A DNA stretch of 64,000 nt, taken from the NCBI RefSeq assembly GCF_041929235.1, contig NZ_JBHFNP010000047.1, forward strand, positions 1-64,000. Direction: 5' to 3'. Below the pieces are notes generated by a model that ran no database searches, was not told where the DNA came from, and saw only the letters and a list, made by a program, of their open reading frames with translations. Positions 33,275 through 42,300 of the stretch are shown piece by piece. The translations under genes and the position numbers were made by a program. Source of the DNA: Microseira sp041929235 (GTDB lineage Bacteria > Cyanobacteriota > Cyanobacteriia > Cyanobacteriales > Aerosakkonemataceae). Positions within the stretch are counted from its first letter, which is position 1; each line of letters begins with the position of its first letter.

Positions 33275-36200
33275 ATGGCTGACGAACTAAATTTACCAGG
33301 TGCAAGCGATCGCTTACCTCCCCAAAACGTCGAAGCAGAAGAAGCGATCTTAGGCGGCGTTCTCCTCGACCCAGAAGCAATCAAACGTATTTGCGATGTT
33401 CTGGTTGTAGAAGCTTTTTCGTTGGAAGCTCATAGAATTATTTATCGAGCCGCAACAACCCTCCACAGTCAAGGCAAGCCAACAGATTTAATGACCGTTA
33501 CCACCTGGCTTGCTGACCACAATTGTTTGGAAAAAGTCGGCGGAACTAATAAATTAGTGCAATTGGTCGATCGCACGGTATCCGCAGTCAATATCGACCA
33601 GTATGCCGCACTGGTAATGGATAAATATCTGCGCCGTAAATTAATTAATGCCGGTTATAAAATTACCGATCTGGGTTTCAAAACAGCCGTCGAATTACCG
33701 ATTATTCTCGACCAGGCAGAACAGGAAGTTTTTAGCATTACTCAAGAACGACCCGCCCAAGGTTTAGTTCCGATTTCCGAGACGCTAATTCATACATTTC
33801 AAGATATTGAAAATCGCCAAGAAGGCCAAGTGTTACCAGGTCTGTTGTGCGATTTTTACGATTTAGATGCGATGACGGGCGGTTTTCAGCGTTCCGATTT
33901 AATTATCGTCGCTGGCAGACCGTCAATGGGAAAATGCTGCTCCCTAGATACTGAAATTGTCCTTTCAGATGGTAGCGTAGCAACTATTCAAGAAATCTAT
34001 AACCGCCGTCGATCCGAATTACTAACTTTAGGAAATGATTGGAAATTTCACAGCACTAAAGCTTCGGCTTTTGTGGATGATGGGATAAAGCCAGTATTCC
34101 GCGTTACTACCCGCTTGGGAAGATTTGTTGAAACAACAATTACCCATCCTTACTTAACAATTAATGGCTGGAAGCGTTTAGCAGAGCTTAAACCAGGGGA
34201 GAAAATTGCTATTCCTCGAAGAATAAATATTTTTGGGACAGAAACCCTGGGCGAGTGTGAAGTAAAATTATTGGCGGATTTGACTGATAAAGAAACTATA
34301 CCAGAGATTATTTTTAAGCTAACTCGTAACGAATTAGCGTTATTTTTAAATCGTCTCTTTTCTAAGGATGGATGGGCGACAGTATTGGCTAGCGGTCAAG
34401 CACAATTAGGTTATGGGACTGTGAGTGAGAAGCTAGCCAGACAAATTCAACATTTGTTATTAAGATTTGGGATTATTGCCGCGCTGAAAAAACGCTCGTT
34501 TAAATACAAAGATGCTAGAGGACAAGCTTGGCAACTGGATATTACGGATGCAAAATCGCTCAAAAATTTTATTTCAGAAATTGGGATATTTGGTAAAGAA
34601 GAGGCGCTGTATAAGGTACAGTCAGCCTTGGCAAAGAAAAAATACCAAACCAATCGCGACCTGATTCCAGTTGAAATATGGGACAAAATAGCAGTAGCAA
34701 AAGGTAGCGAACCTTGGGCAGCTTTAGCGAGACGTGCCGGAATTAAGGGACATAGTAATATTCATGTGGGCAAGCGATCGCTAACCAGAGATCGACTGAT
34801 GATTCTGGCATCAGCACTAGATAATTTGCCGCTGCAACAGTTAGCGATGAGCGATGTTTATTGGGATGAAATTGTTTCTATCGAATCAGTTGGATCGAAG
34901 CAAGTGTATGACTTGACTATCCCAGAGACACACAATTTTGTAGCCAATGATATTTGCGTTCACAATACTGCAATCTGCTTAAGTATTGCTCACAATATCG
35001 CTAATCGCTATCGACTACCCATTGCTATTTTTAGCTTAGAAATGTCAAAAGAGCAATTGGTACAGCGACTTCTAGCAAGTGAAGCAGGTATTGAAAGTAA
35101 TTATTTGCGCTCGGGAAGAATTAGTCAAAATCAGTGGGAATCTTTGAGTCGCGCCATAGGCAATTTATCGGAATTGCCTATTTTTATTGATGATTCTGCA
35201 AATATTAGCGTCACAGAAATGCGGAGTCAAGCGCGTCGCCTCCAAGCAGAAAACGGTGGAGAATTGGGATTAGTTTTAATCGATTACTTGCAATTAATGG
35301 AAGGCGGCGGTAGCGATAACCGGGTGCAAGAACTGTCAAAAATTACCCGCAGTCTTAAAGGTTTAGCGCGCGAACTCAACGTACCCGTTATTGGTTTATC
35401 TCAGTTAAGTCGGAGTGTAGAAGCACGCACTAACAAGCGTCCGATGATGTCAGATCTAAGAGAATCGGGTTGCTTGACAGGTGATAGCCTCGTGACTTTA
35501 GCAGACACTGGGTTACAAGTCCCGATTCGCGAATTGGTAGGTAAATCTGGTTTTGCAGTTTGGGCGCTAAATGAATCCACGATGAAATTAGAAAAGGCTA
35601 TTGTCAGCAATGCCTTTGCGACGGGTGTAAAACCTGTTTGGCGGCTAACAACTCGCCTGGGACGTACTATTCGGGCTACTGGTAATCACAAGTTTCTCAC
35701 TATTGACGGCTGGAAGCGCCTGGATGAGATGACAGAAGGTTCGCGCATTGCTTTACCTCGATGCTTACCAAGTCCATCTTTTCAATCGATGAGCAATGCT
35801 GAATTAGCGTTACTTGGTCACTTACTAGGAGACGGTTGTACTCTTCCTCGACACGCAATTCAGTACACAACTAGAGAGTTAGATTTAGCTGAAATTGTTT
35901 CATCTTTAGCTGTCGAAGTTTTTGGCGATCGGGTTACACCTCGTATTGTTAAACAGCGCGATTGGTATCAGGTCTATCTTGCTGCAAGTTACAGCGGATT
36001 GCAAGCGAGTGAGGTACAGCCCTCCGGCTTCGTTTGTGTAGCGGCAGCATTAATGCTGCCGCTACACAAACAAAGGTGTACCTCATACGGCTGCAATCCG
36101 CTGTATCGATTAACCCATAACGTCAGGAATCCAGTCGTTAAATGGCTAGATGCTATGGGTGTTTTTGGTCTGCGGTCTTATGAAAAGTTTATTCCCAGCT

Positions 36201-37063
36201 TGGTTTTTGAACAACCTCAAGCAGCTTTAGGTGTTTTCTTGCGCCATCTTTGGAGTACAGATGGTTGTATTCATTTATCCAAAACGACCACCCACTATCC
36301 TAACGTTTACTATGCTTCTAGTAGTCATCGATTAGCACAAGATGTGCAATCACTTCTGCTCAGACTTGGCATTAACTCTAGGTTATTTGTAGTCCCACAA
36401 CGTGGAAAAGGGCGCGACCAGTACCACACTTATGTAGGTGGTAAACATGATTTAGAAACATTTATCAATTCGATTGGCGCGGTAGGTCAATACAAACAGA
36501 AAAGTCTCATAGATGTGGCAGGTTACGTTGGCAATGTAAGTTTCGCCAATACCAACAAGGATTTTATCCCGCATAATGTGTGGAAAATATATGCTGTACC
36601 AGCCATGCAGCAGATTGGAATGACTTCAGTTGAAATGCAAAATTCAATAGGTATCAAATACCGTGGTTCAGCTCTTTATGAGTTAAATTTAAGCCGCGAA
36701 AGAGCAGCAAAACTAGCTGAGGTTGTTAAGTCAGATGAAATTAAGCGATTGGCTAATAGTGATGTTTACTGGGATGAAATTGTTTCAATAAAGCCGGATG
36801 GCGAAGCTGAAGTTTACGATTTAACAGTTCCGAGACTGCATAATTTTATTGCTAACAATATACTCGTTCACAACAGTTTAGAGCAGGACGCCGACGTAGT
36901 TATCATGTTATATCGGGAAGAATATTATATGCCCGATACGCCTGACCGAGGCATTGCAGAAGTGATTATTTCTAAACACAGAAATGGCCCGACGGGAACG
37001 GTTAAATTATTATTTGATTCTCAGTTTACGCGATTCCGAAATTTGGCTTCTCCCAAACGTTAA
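33275..37063 (+). CDS. dnaB: Replicative DNA helicase DnaB with two inteins
   Basis: The 1262-residue precursor encodes the hexameric replication-fork helicase interrupted by two inteins; removal leaves 450 residues, the normal DnaB length. The N-terminal primase-interaction domain (PQNVEAEEAILGGVLLDPEAI) covers about residues 10-110. Intein 1 splits the Walker A motif after GRPSMGK, so the P loop (GRPSMGK-T) is formed only after splicing. Helicase motifs continue (AIFSLEMSKEQLVQRLL, VLIDYLQLM, LSQLSRSVE). Intein 2 sits after DLRESG, before SLEQDADVV, the same site as the Synechocystis DnaB intein. Both junctions have Cys1, terminal His-Asn, and a Thr or Ser as +1 nucleophile, so splicing looks intact. 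Unspliced protein could not bind ATP. Confidence 0.97.
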   Translation: MADELNLPGASDRLPPQNVEAEEAILGGVLLDPEAIKRICDVLVVEAFSLEAHRIIYRAATTLHSQGKPTDLMTVTTWLADHNCLEKVGGTNKLVQLVDRTVSAVNIDQYAALVMDKYLRRKLINAGYKITDLGFKTAVELPIILDQAEQEVFSITQERPAQGLVPISETLIHTFQDIENRQEGQVLPGLLCDFYDLDAMTGGFQRSDLIIVAGRPSMGKCCSLDTEIVLSDGSVATIQEIYNRRRSELLTLGNDWKFHSTKASAFVDDGIKPVFRVTTRLGRFVETTITHPYLTINGWKRLAELKPGEKIAIPRRINIFGTETLGECEVKLLADLTDKETIPEIIFKLTRNELALFLNRLFSKDGWATVLASGQAQLGYGTVSEKLARQIQHLLLRFGIIAALKKRSFKYKDARGQAWQLDITDAKSLKNFISEIGIFGKEEALYKVQSALAKKKYQTNRDLIPVEIWDKIAVAKGSEPWAALARRAGIKGHSNIHVGKRSLTRDRLMILASALDNLPLQQLAMSDVYWDEIVSIESVGSKQVYDLTIPETHNFVANDICVHNTAICLSIAHNIANRYRLPIAIFSLEMSKEQLVQRLLASEAGIESNYLRSGRISQNQWESLSRAIGNLSELPIFIDDSANISVTEMRSQARRLQAENGGELGLVLIDYLQLMEGGGSDNRVQELSKITRSLKGLARELNVPVIGLSQLSRSVEARTNKRPMMSDLRESGCLTGDSLVTLADTGLQVPIRELVGKSGFAVWALNESTMKLEKAIVSNAFATGVKPVWRLTTRLGRTIRATGNHKFLTIDGWKRLDEMTEGSRIALPRCLPSPSFQSMSNAELALLGHLLGDGCTLPRHAIQYTTRELDLAEIVSSLAVEVFGDRVTPRIVKQRDWYQVYLAASYSGLQASEVQPSGFVCVAAALMLPLHKQRCTSYGCNPLYRLTHNVRNPVVKWLDAMGVFGLRSYEKFIPSLVFEQPQAALGVFLRHLWSTDGCIHLSKTTTHYPNVYYASSSHRLAQDVQSLLLRLGINSRLFVVPQRGKGRDQYHTYVGGKHDLETFINSIGAVGQYKQKSLIDVAGYVGNVSFANTNKDFIPHNVWKIYAVPAMQQIGMTSVEMQNSIGIKYRGSALYELNLSRERAAKLAEVVKSDEIKRLANSDVYWDEIVSIKPDGEAEVYDLTVPRLHNFIANNILVHNSLEQDADVVIMLYREEYYMPDTPDRGIAEVIISKHRNGPTGTVKLLFDSQFTRFRNLASPKR
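33935..34966 (+). other. DnaB intein 1 (Walker A site), 344 residues, half endonuclease
   Basis: The intein begins CCSLDTEIVL (block A) and has TTITHPYLT (block B, TxxH) and, at the end, VYDLTIPETHNFVANDICVHN (blocks F and G), followed by Thr. Splicing residues Cys1, TxxH His, penultimate His and Asn are present. The middle holds only one LAGLIDADG-like motif, LALFLNRLFSKDGW (34331-34380), matching the second motif of intein 2. The first motif and its half-domain are missing, so homing activity is probably lost while splicing is kept. Confidence 0.9.
35471..36874 (+). other. DnaB intein 2 (DnaB-b site), 468 residues with LAGLIDADG endonuclease
   Basis: It begins CLTGDSLVTLAD, has the TxxH motif in RATGNHKFLT, and ends VYDLTVPRLHNFIANNILVHN before Ser. 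Both endonuclease motifs are present: LALLGHLLGDGCTL (35801-35843) and LGVFLRHLWSTDGC (36221-36270). Between them, bases 35990-36105 are a MITE-like insertion that adds 38 foreign residues. The N- and C-terminal splicing blocks are closely similar to those of intein 1 (VTTRLGR/LTTRLGR, INGWKRL/IDGWKRL, SDVYWDEIVSI in both), so the two inteins are related. Splicing should work; endonuclease function is doubtful. Confidence 0.92.
35990..36105 (+). mobile_element. MITE-like palindromic element inside intein 2
   Basis: Perfect 14-bp terminal inverted repeats TACAGCGGATTGCA (35990-36003) and TGCAATCCGCTGTA (36092-36105) bound the element. The centre is a 32-bp perfect palindrome with core GCAGCATTAATGCTGC. 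The outermost TA on each side fits a TA target-site duplication as made by IS630/Tc1-mariner transposases. Removing one TA plus the 112-bp element restores LAASYRLTHNVRNPVVKWL, a normal intein sequence. The insertion adds 114 bp (38 codons), without a stop, in frame. A homologous copy in inverse orientation lies at 45889-46009. No transposase is encoded here. Confidence 0.9.
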
Positions 37064-37611
37064 TCGCTTTGGGAGAAACCAGAAAATTGCTATTTAACGC
37101 CAGTTGCTAGTTATAAACCCAGGCGTTGCTAATTGCTAATTGCTAATGGCTAATTGCTAATAAAGTATTTTTACTGATATTAGCCTTTAGCCATTAGGCG
37201 CTATCTATGAGGTAACTAGCAACTTGAGTTATTTAACGTAAGTAGGGGCGGATTTTACCAACAATTAAGTGGCAAGAAACCGGGTTTGTCGGAAAAATGG
37301 TTGAGCCAGGAAAGAGATCTAGGTCGAAACCCGGTTTCTTTTGTCGTTAAAGTGTGCTGCTACTGGTAATGGGTAAAGGGTAATCGGTAATTTTAACGAT
37401 TCCACCACCAATTACCAATTACCTATTACCTATTATCTATTAACGCAAGTTGCTAGTTATAAACAAGGGCGTTGCTAATTGCTAATTGCTAATTACTAAT
37501 ATAGGATTTTTACCAATTGAGCCATTAGCCATTAGCCATTAGCTGTTTTTTGAGAGATAACTAGCAACTTGAGTTATTACCAATCTCACAACTTATAACT
37601 AGGAACTGGCG
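37064..37611. repeat. Two large inverted-repeat elements with heptamer cores
   Basis: No gene. Element A runs from AGTTGCTAGTTA (37102-37113) to TAACTAGCAACT (37213-37224). Element B runs from AAGTTGCTAGTTAT (37447-37460) to its complement near 37557-37570. Each encloses tandem GCTAATT units, a T-rich spacer and inverted AGCCATT units. Between them is a GGTTTC-family repeat (37275-37339) and GGTAAT-type units. A decayed third copy lies near 39175-39300. These are cyanobacterial repeat elements, with no visible coding capacity. Confidence 0.75.
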
Positions 37612-38178
37612 TTATTTAACTTCTAGCAGTTCCACATCAAATATGAGAGTCGCATTGGGAGGAATGACTCCACCTGCACCGCGAGCCCCATAACCCAAAT
37701 CTGGGGGGATAATTAACTGACGCCGTCCGCCGACTTTCATGGTACCGACGCCTTCATCCCAACCTTTAATCACTTGTCCGACACCAATAGTGAAATCGAA
37801 GGGAAGCTTGCGATCGCGGGAACTATCAAACTTCTTGCCATTTTCCAAAGTGCCGGTATAGTGTACCCTCACCGTCTGACCTCTGTTTGGCGTCGCCCCA
37901 GTTCCTTCCTGGATCTCGATATACTTCAGTCCAGAAGGCGTGGTGATGACTTCGCCACCCGCAGTTTCTTCAGTCATAGTATTGCTCGCAATTAGGGTAT
38001 TTTCGTTCGTCGCTTCGGCGATCGTCGGTTGAGTCAAAGGCGATGCGGTAGCGATCGCAGCTGGCGTGTTAGACACTTGCGATCCGATCGCACCTTTAGG
38101 CCCCCCGCCAAGTTGAGCCACCACGATGATCAGAAAACAGACTACCACGACCCCAAAGCTAATTAAAATTCCTCTCAT
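37612..38178 (-). CDS. FKBP-type peptidyl-prolyl cis-trans isomerase
   Basis: The 188-residue product has an N-terminal hydrophobic helix (ILISFGVVVVCFLIIVVAQL, residues 4-23) acting as a membrane anchor or uncleaved signal. A Ser/Thr/Ala-rich linker follows, then a C-terminal FKBP domain (about residues 90-188): VRVHYTGTLENGKKFDSS, GQVIKGWDEGVGTMKVGG, and LGYGARGAGGVIPPNATLIFDVELLEV. It catalyses proline isomerisation during folding, here in the periplasm or thylakoid lumen. ATG 38178 is chosen because GAGGG lies upstream and the helix starts there; the frame is open 11 codons further. It stands alone beside the phasin-like gene on the same strand. Confidence 0.93.
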   Translation of the reverse strand: MRGILISFGVVVVCFLIIVVAQLGGGPKGAIGSQVSNTPAAIATASPLTQPTIAEATNENTLIASNTMTEETAGGEVITTPSGLKYIEIQEGTGATPNRGQTVRVHYTGTLENGKKFDSSRDRKLPFDFTIGVGQVIKGWDEGVGTMKVGGRRQLIIPPDLGYGARGAGGVIPPNATLIFDVELLEVK

Positions 38179-38248
38179 CTGTTTGCCCTCAGATCGGACG
38201 CCGTTAAACATATCACGCCAAGGAGTCCGATAGTCTATTTGACATCGA

Positions 38249-38572
38249 TTAACGCCAGAGTTTGTTTTCCAAGTCGCGTACTTGACGTTCCAGACGATCT
38301 ATGCGTCCCCGCAATTCATCTACTTCAGACTGGCGGGGAACCCCCAGTTCCTGCAACATATTACGCATCTGGCGCTGCATCTGAGCTTCAAAGTTACCCC
38401 TATCCGACCCCAACTGATGCATCATATCATCTACGAATGCCTTAGCTTGGTCGGGATTGATTTTACCCTCTTTGACCCATTCATCGCTGACTTCTCGGAT
38501 TTTATCGGCGACCAAAGTCGTCGTGCCAATACCAATCATCATTAATTGTTTCATCCAGTTGTTGTTATCCAT
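38249..38572 (-). CDS. Phasin-like coiled-coil small protein
   Basis: The 107-residue protein opens MDNNNWMKQLMMIGIGTTTLVADKIREVSDEWVKEGKINPDQAKAF (in part a mildly hydrophobic helix) and ends in a strong leucine-heptad coiled coil (VDELRGRIDRLERQVRDLENKLW). This is the layout of phasin-superfamily small proteins annotated in many cyanobacteria, which coat hydrophobic surfaces or act as oligomeric adaptors. A link to polyhydroxyalkanoate granules is not supported by any neighbouring pha gene. It lies 70 bases upstream of the FKBP gene on the same strand and could share a transcript with it. Confidence 0.75.
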   Translation of the reverse strand: MDNNNWMKQLMMIGIGTTTLVADKIREVSDEWVKEGKINPDQAKAFVDDMMHQLGSDRGNFEAQMQRQMRNMLQELGVPRQSEVDELRGRIDRLERQVRDLENKLWR

Positions 38573-39328
38573 GCTGCGTTCCTGTTATTTGGTTAAAAGG
38601 CGGCGTCACTGATGCCATCAAGTCATGCTGGCAGGCGGTCGCATTCTGGCACCCAGTATCATTGTATGAACTCCTCAGTCCTGCTGTGTGAGGTGGATTT
38701 CCGCACCGCGTCGGAAAATGTTTAAACTGTTTAGGATTTCTGTGCGATCGCGGTTCTTGCTGTCCCCGCTTCATTTATCCGTTTTCGGTTCAACTTCGAC
38801 CGCCGTAGTTTTACGTATATTTGTTAAATTTTCACGCTATTTACCTTGGGTCAGGTTAACTTAGTATCATCGTCGAAAAATAAAAACAAAGTCTTTAACT
38901 CAAGCTGCAAACCTCGTAAACTTACCTAATTTTTTCCGATTTCCCTATTTGGGTAATAGTTCGAGCAATAGGGATTCAAACCTGTCTGAGATTGGTAGGT
39001 TGCTAGGTTCGTTTTTCTAGGCGAAATTGACTCAATATTAAACTGTTTGTGGAGATACATTGAATGGGTGAAACATGACTCATTCACCCCTTGTTTAACT
39101 GTAAATAGCTCGATAAATATTGGTTCTGTAAGCGGCTAATCCTGACATTTTTAGCCGGAGGGTTGCATCTATTTAACGCAATTTGCTAGTTAGATCCAAG
39201 CGGACTGGTAATGGGTAATGGGTAATTGCCAATAGCAGACCCCCTATAAATCCAATTAACAATTAGCAATTAGCAATTAGCAACTTGGGATATTTAATTG
39301 CTTTCGTAACCTGTTGAGGTAGGTTATT
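38573..39328. other. Intergenic region before the giant RTX gene
   Basis: No gene is seen in these 756 bases. Bases 38880-39120 are AT-rich single-copy DNA that may hold the RTX promoter. From 39170 a decayed TTGCTAGTTA element is followed by GGTAATGG units (about 39209-39230) and AATTAGC units (about 39257-39285), ending in TAGCAACTTG. Confidence 0.6.
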
Positions 39329-42300
39329 ATGTCTAGTGAAAATTTGCTCGATAGTTTGAAGAAATCTGAGGAAAAAGCCTACAAATTATTAACCGAATTT
39401 GCGGCAGATGAAGAGTTTGGGGAAAAAATAGCTCGCGCCTTCGGCGACGACTTCGACAACGCCGGACTAGAAGCATTCCGTCAGCTATGGAGAACGGGGG
39501 ATTTTACCGGATTGCCAGCAGTTGAAATTCGTTCAGCATCCGATATCAATGGCGCGAATGGGGCTTTTTCTGTTGATACTAACAAGATTTATTTATCTGG
39601 GGAATACTTGGCGCGGCATGGAGGGGATGGGAGTGCGATCGCGGATGTTTTATTAGAAGAAATCGGACATTTTGTAGATGGGCGAATTAACATATCCGAT
39701 GCCCCTGGAGATGAAGGAGCAATTTTTTCCGCTTTAGTTCAAGGCGTGCAATTAGATGAACCTGCACTTCAGGCATTAAAGACTGAGAACGATACAGTTG
39801 TTCTTACCTTAGATGGGAAAGTTATTCAGCTGGAACAGCAAAATTTCACGGGTAAATTTACGGATGCGATCGCTGACCTAGATCAGTTGCTAACTACCCT
39901 ACAAAATGGTGTCAACAATCGAGTTTTTAGTGAGAGCATACCCATTGTCGGGGATAGTCTAAAAAATGCCAGTAACCAAGCAGTCCAATTCATCGAAAAT
40001 ATTAGAACTGCTGTCCACGACAAACTCGATGATATCACCGATTTAACCAATGCAACTGTTACCGATATTCAAAACGCTCTCAACACAGCGCTTGGTTCAA
40101 GTGGATTAAACCTGCTCAAACAAGCTATCAATGTTGTTGACACAACGGACGAGGTGATATTTGACTTAAAACTCGGCCCTAATACTCCTTCTAATTTTAC
40201 CACCTCGTTAGCATCCAACTTTGGCATCCCAGGCGTGGGAATTGAATTGACTGGCGACGCTAATGTAGGTTTGGGCTTTGACTTTGACCTGAAATTGGGC
40301 GTCAATAAGACCGAAGGGTTTTTCATTGATACGTCTGCAAACGATGAACTAAAAATCAATCTCAATGCTTCAACTCCCGGTTTAAATGCCAATGGTAAGC
40401 TGGGATTCCTCAACCTTAACGCCACAGACAAAGGAACTAACTTTAATGGTTCTTTTGCTGTTGATTTAGCTGACTCTGGCAATCGATTGAAAGTTGCAGA
40501 AATTACCTCGGTTAACTTTACAAGTTTGGTTGATGCTAAATTAACTGCCAACGCCGACGTTAACTTAAATTTTGCCACAAGCTTCGCTGATTCAGCTAAT
40601 TTTCCCAAACTTAGCAGCGACTTCAATTTAGATTGGAACTTCAACGCAGCCGATATCGATGATGCAAAATTTGGCGACTTACCAACTGTTGGTTTTAATA
40701 ACGTCAAACTAGACCTTGGTTCATTTTTGAGTGATTTTGCCAAGCCGGTTGTAGAACAAGTTCGTAACATAACAAAACCTCTAGAACCAGTCATTGACGT
40801 TATTACGACAAACTTGCCGTTGCTGGACGAATTTGGCATCAATATCAGTCTTCTGGACATAGCTAAGACATTTGCTAAAGGTTCTCCAAAGTTAGGTTTA
40901 ATCGAGGCAATTCCTCAAATTGTGAATGCTGCTAAAACTCTTGACAGCATTGATACAGCAGCGGGCAGCGTTTTGCTCGATTTGGGCGGTTTCAGCCTTC
41001 CTGGAGATATTCGTCAGATTCCTAACCTGAGTGGAATCACACTCAATCCCAGCAATATCATCGCACCAACACTCGGTAACCCGCTGGATCAGGCCAAAGG
41101 CAAATCAACCACAGCGAGTAGTTTCTTTGCAGGCGCACAAGGCGGTGGTTTAAGTTTTCCAATTCTCGAAGAACCAAAAGAAGTATTCAAACTATTTCTA
41201 GGCAAAACAGATGCCACACTATTCTTGGCAGACTTACCAACTTTGGTAGCTCAGTTTGAATACACGCAAAAGGTTCCGGTATTTCCTGGCGTTAATGTCA
41301 ACTTTGGAGGAAATGGCGGTTTTGGCGCCAATCTTGACTTTGGATTTGATACGCAAGGTCTTTTTGCGGCCGCCAGCAGTGGCAACGCATCTGATATCTT
41401 CAATAAAGGTTTCTTTGTAGATGCAAATAGCGGGTTTAATTTAAATCTTGGATTCTTTGCGGGTGGTGGAGTTGGTATTCCTGGTGCAGCAGAATTAAGT
41501 GCCGATATTTTCATCGAAGGTACGGTTGACTTCAAACTTAACGATCCGACACCTGGGGATGGTAAAGTCAGACCGCCAGAAATCTTACAAAACTTGTCGA
41601 AGGGAGTTAACTGCGTTTTCAATACCGAAGGTAAAGTTGAGGCGGGTGCTGAAGTATCCTACGAACTTTTGTTTGTTTTTGAGGATAGCTTTGAAATTGC
41701 CAGATTCCCGATTCCGGGTTTGAATTTTTCCTATGGTTGCGGTGGCGGTACAGAGATTAAAAATCCGGTATTAGCTAAGGATTTGGGCAGCAATCTGTTG
41801 CGACTCAACATGGGACCAAATGCAAGCGATCGCGGCAGTGGCACTCCATTTATCAATGAAATTAACGAAGTCTTTGAAGTACAACCAGGAGCAAACCCCG
41901 GTCAAGTTTTCGTCTCGGCATTCGGTTACGTTCAGTCTTACCCCACTACCAGTCCTAGCGTTGGCAAAATTATCGCTGATGGCGGTACCGGAGATGATGC
42001 CATTATCGTTCAACCGGGTGTTGCTGCCGAAGTAGATCTCGCTGGCGGCGATGGTAATGACATTTTGAAAGCTGGCGACGGATCGGCAACCCTGCGCGGC
42101 GGGGTGGGGAATGATGGTCTTAATGGCAGTCCTAAAGCTGACCAGATTTTTGGAGACGATGGCGACGATGCACTCAAGGGCGGTGCAGGGGATGACAGTT
42201 TAGACGGTGGTGGTGGTAAAGACATCGTAGCCGGTGATGCGGGTGCTGACACGCTTAAGGGTGGTGCTGACGATGACAAACTCAACGGCGGCGATGGCGA

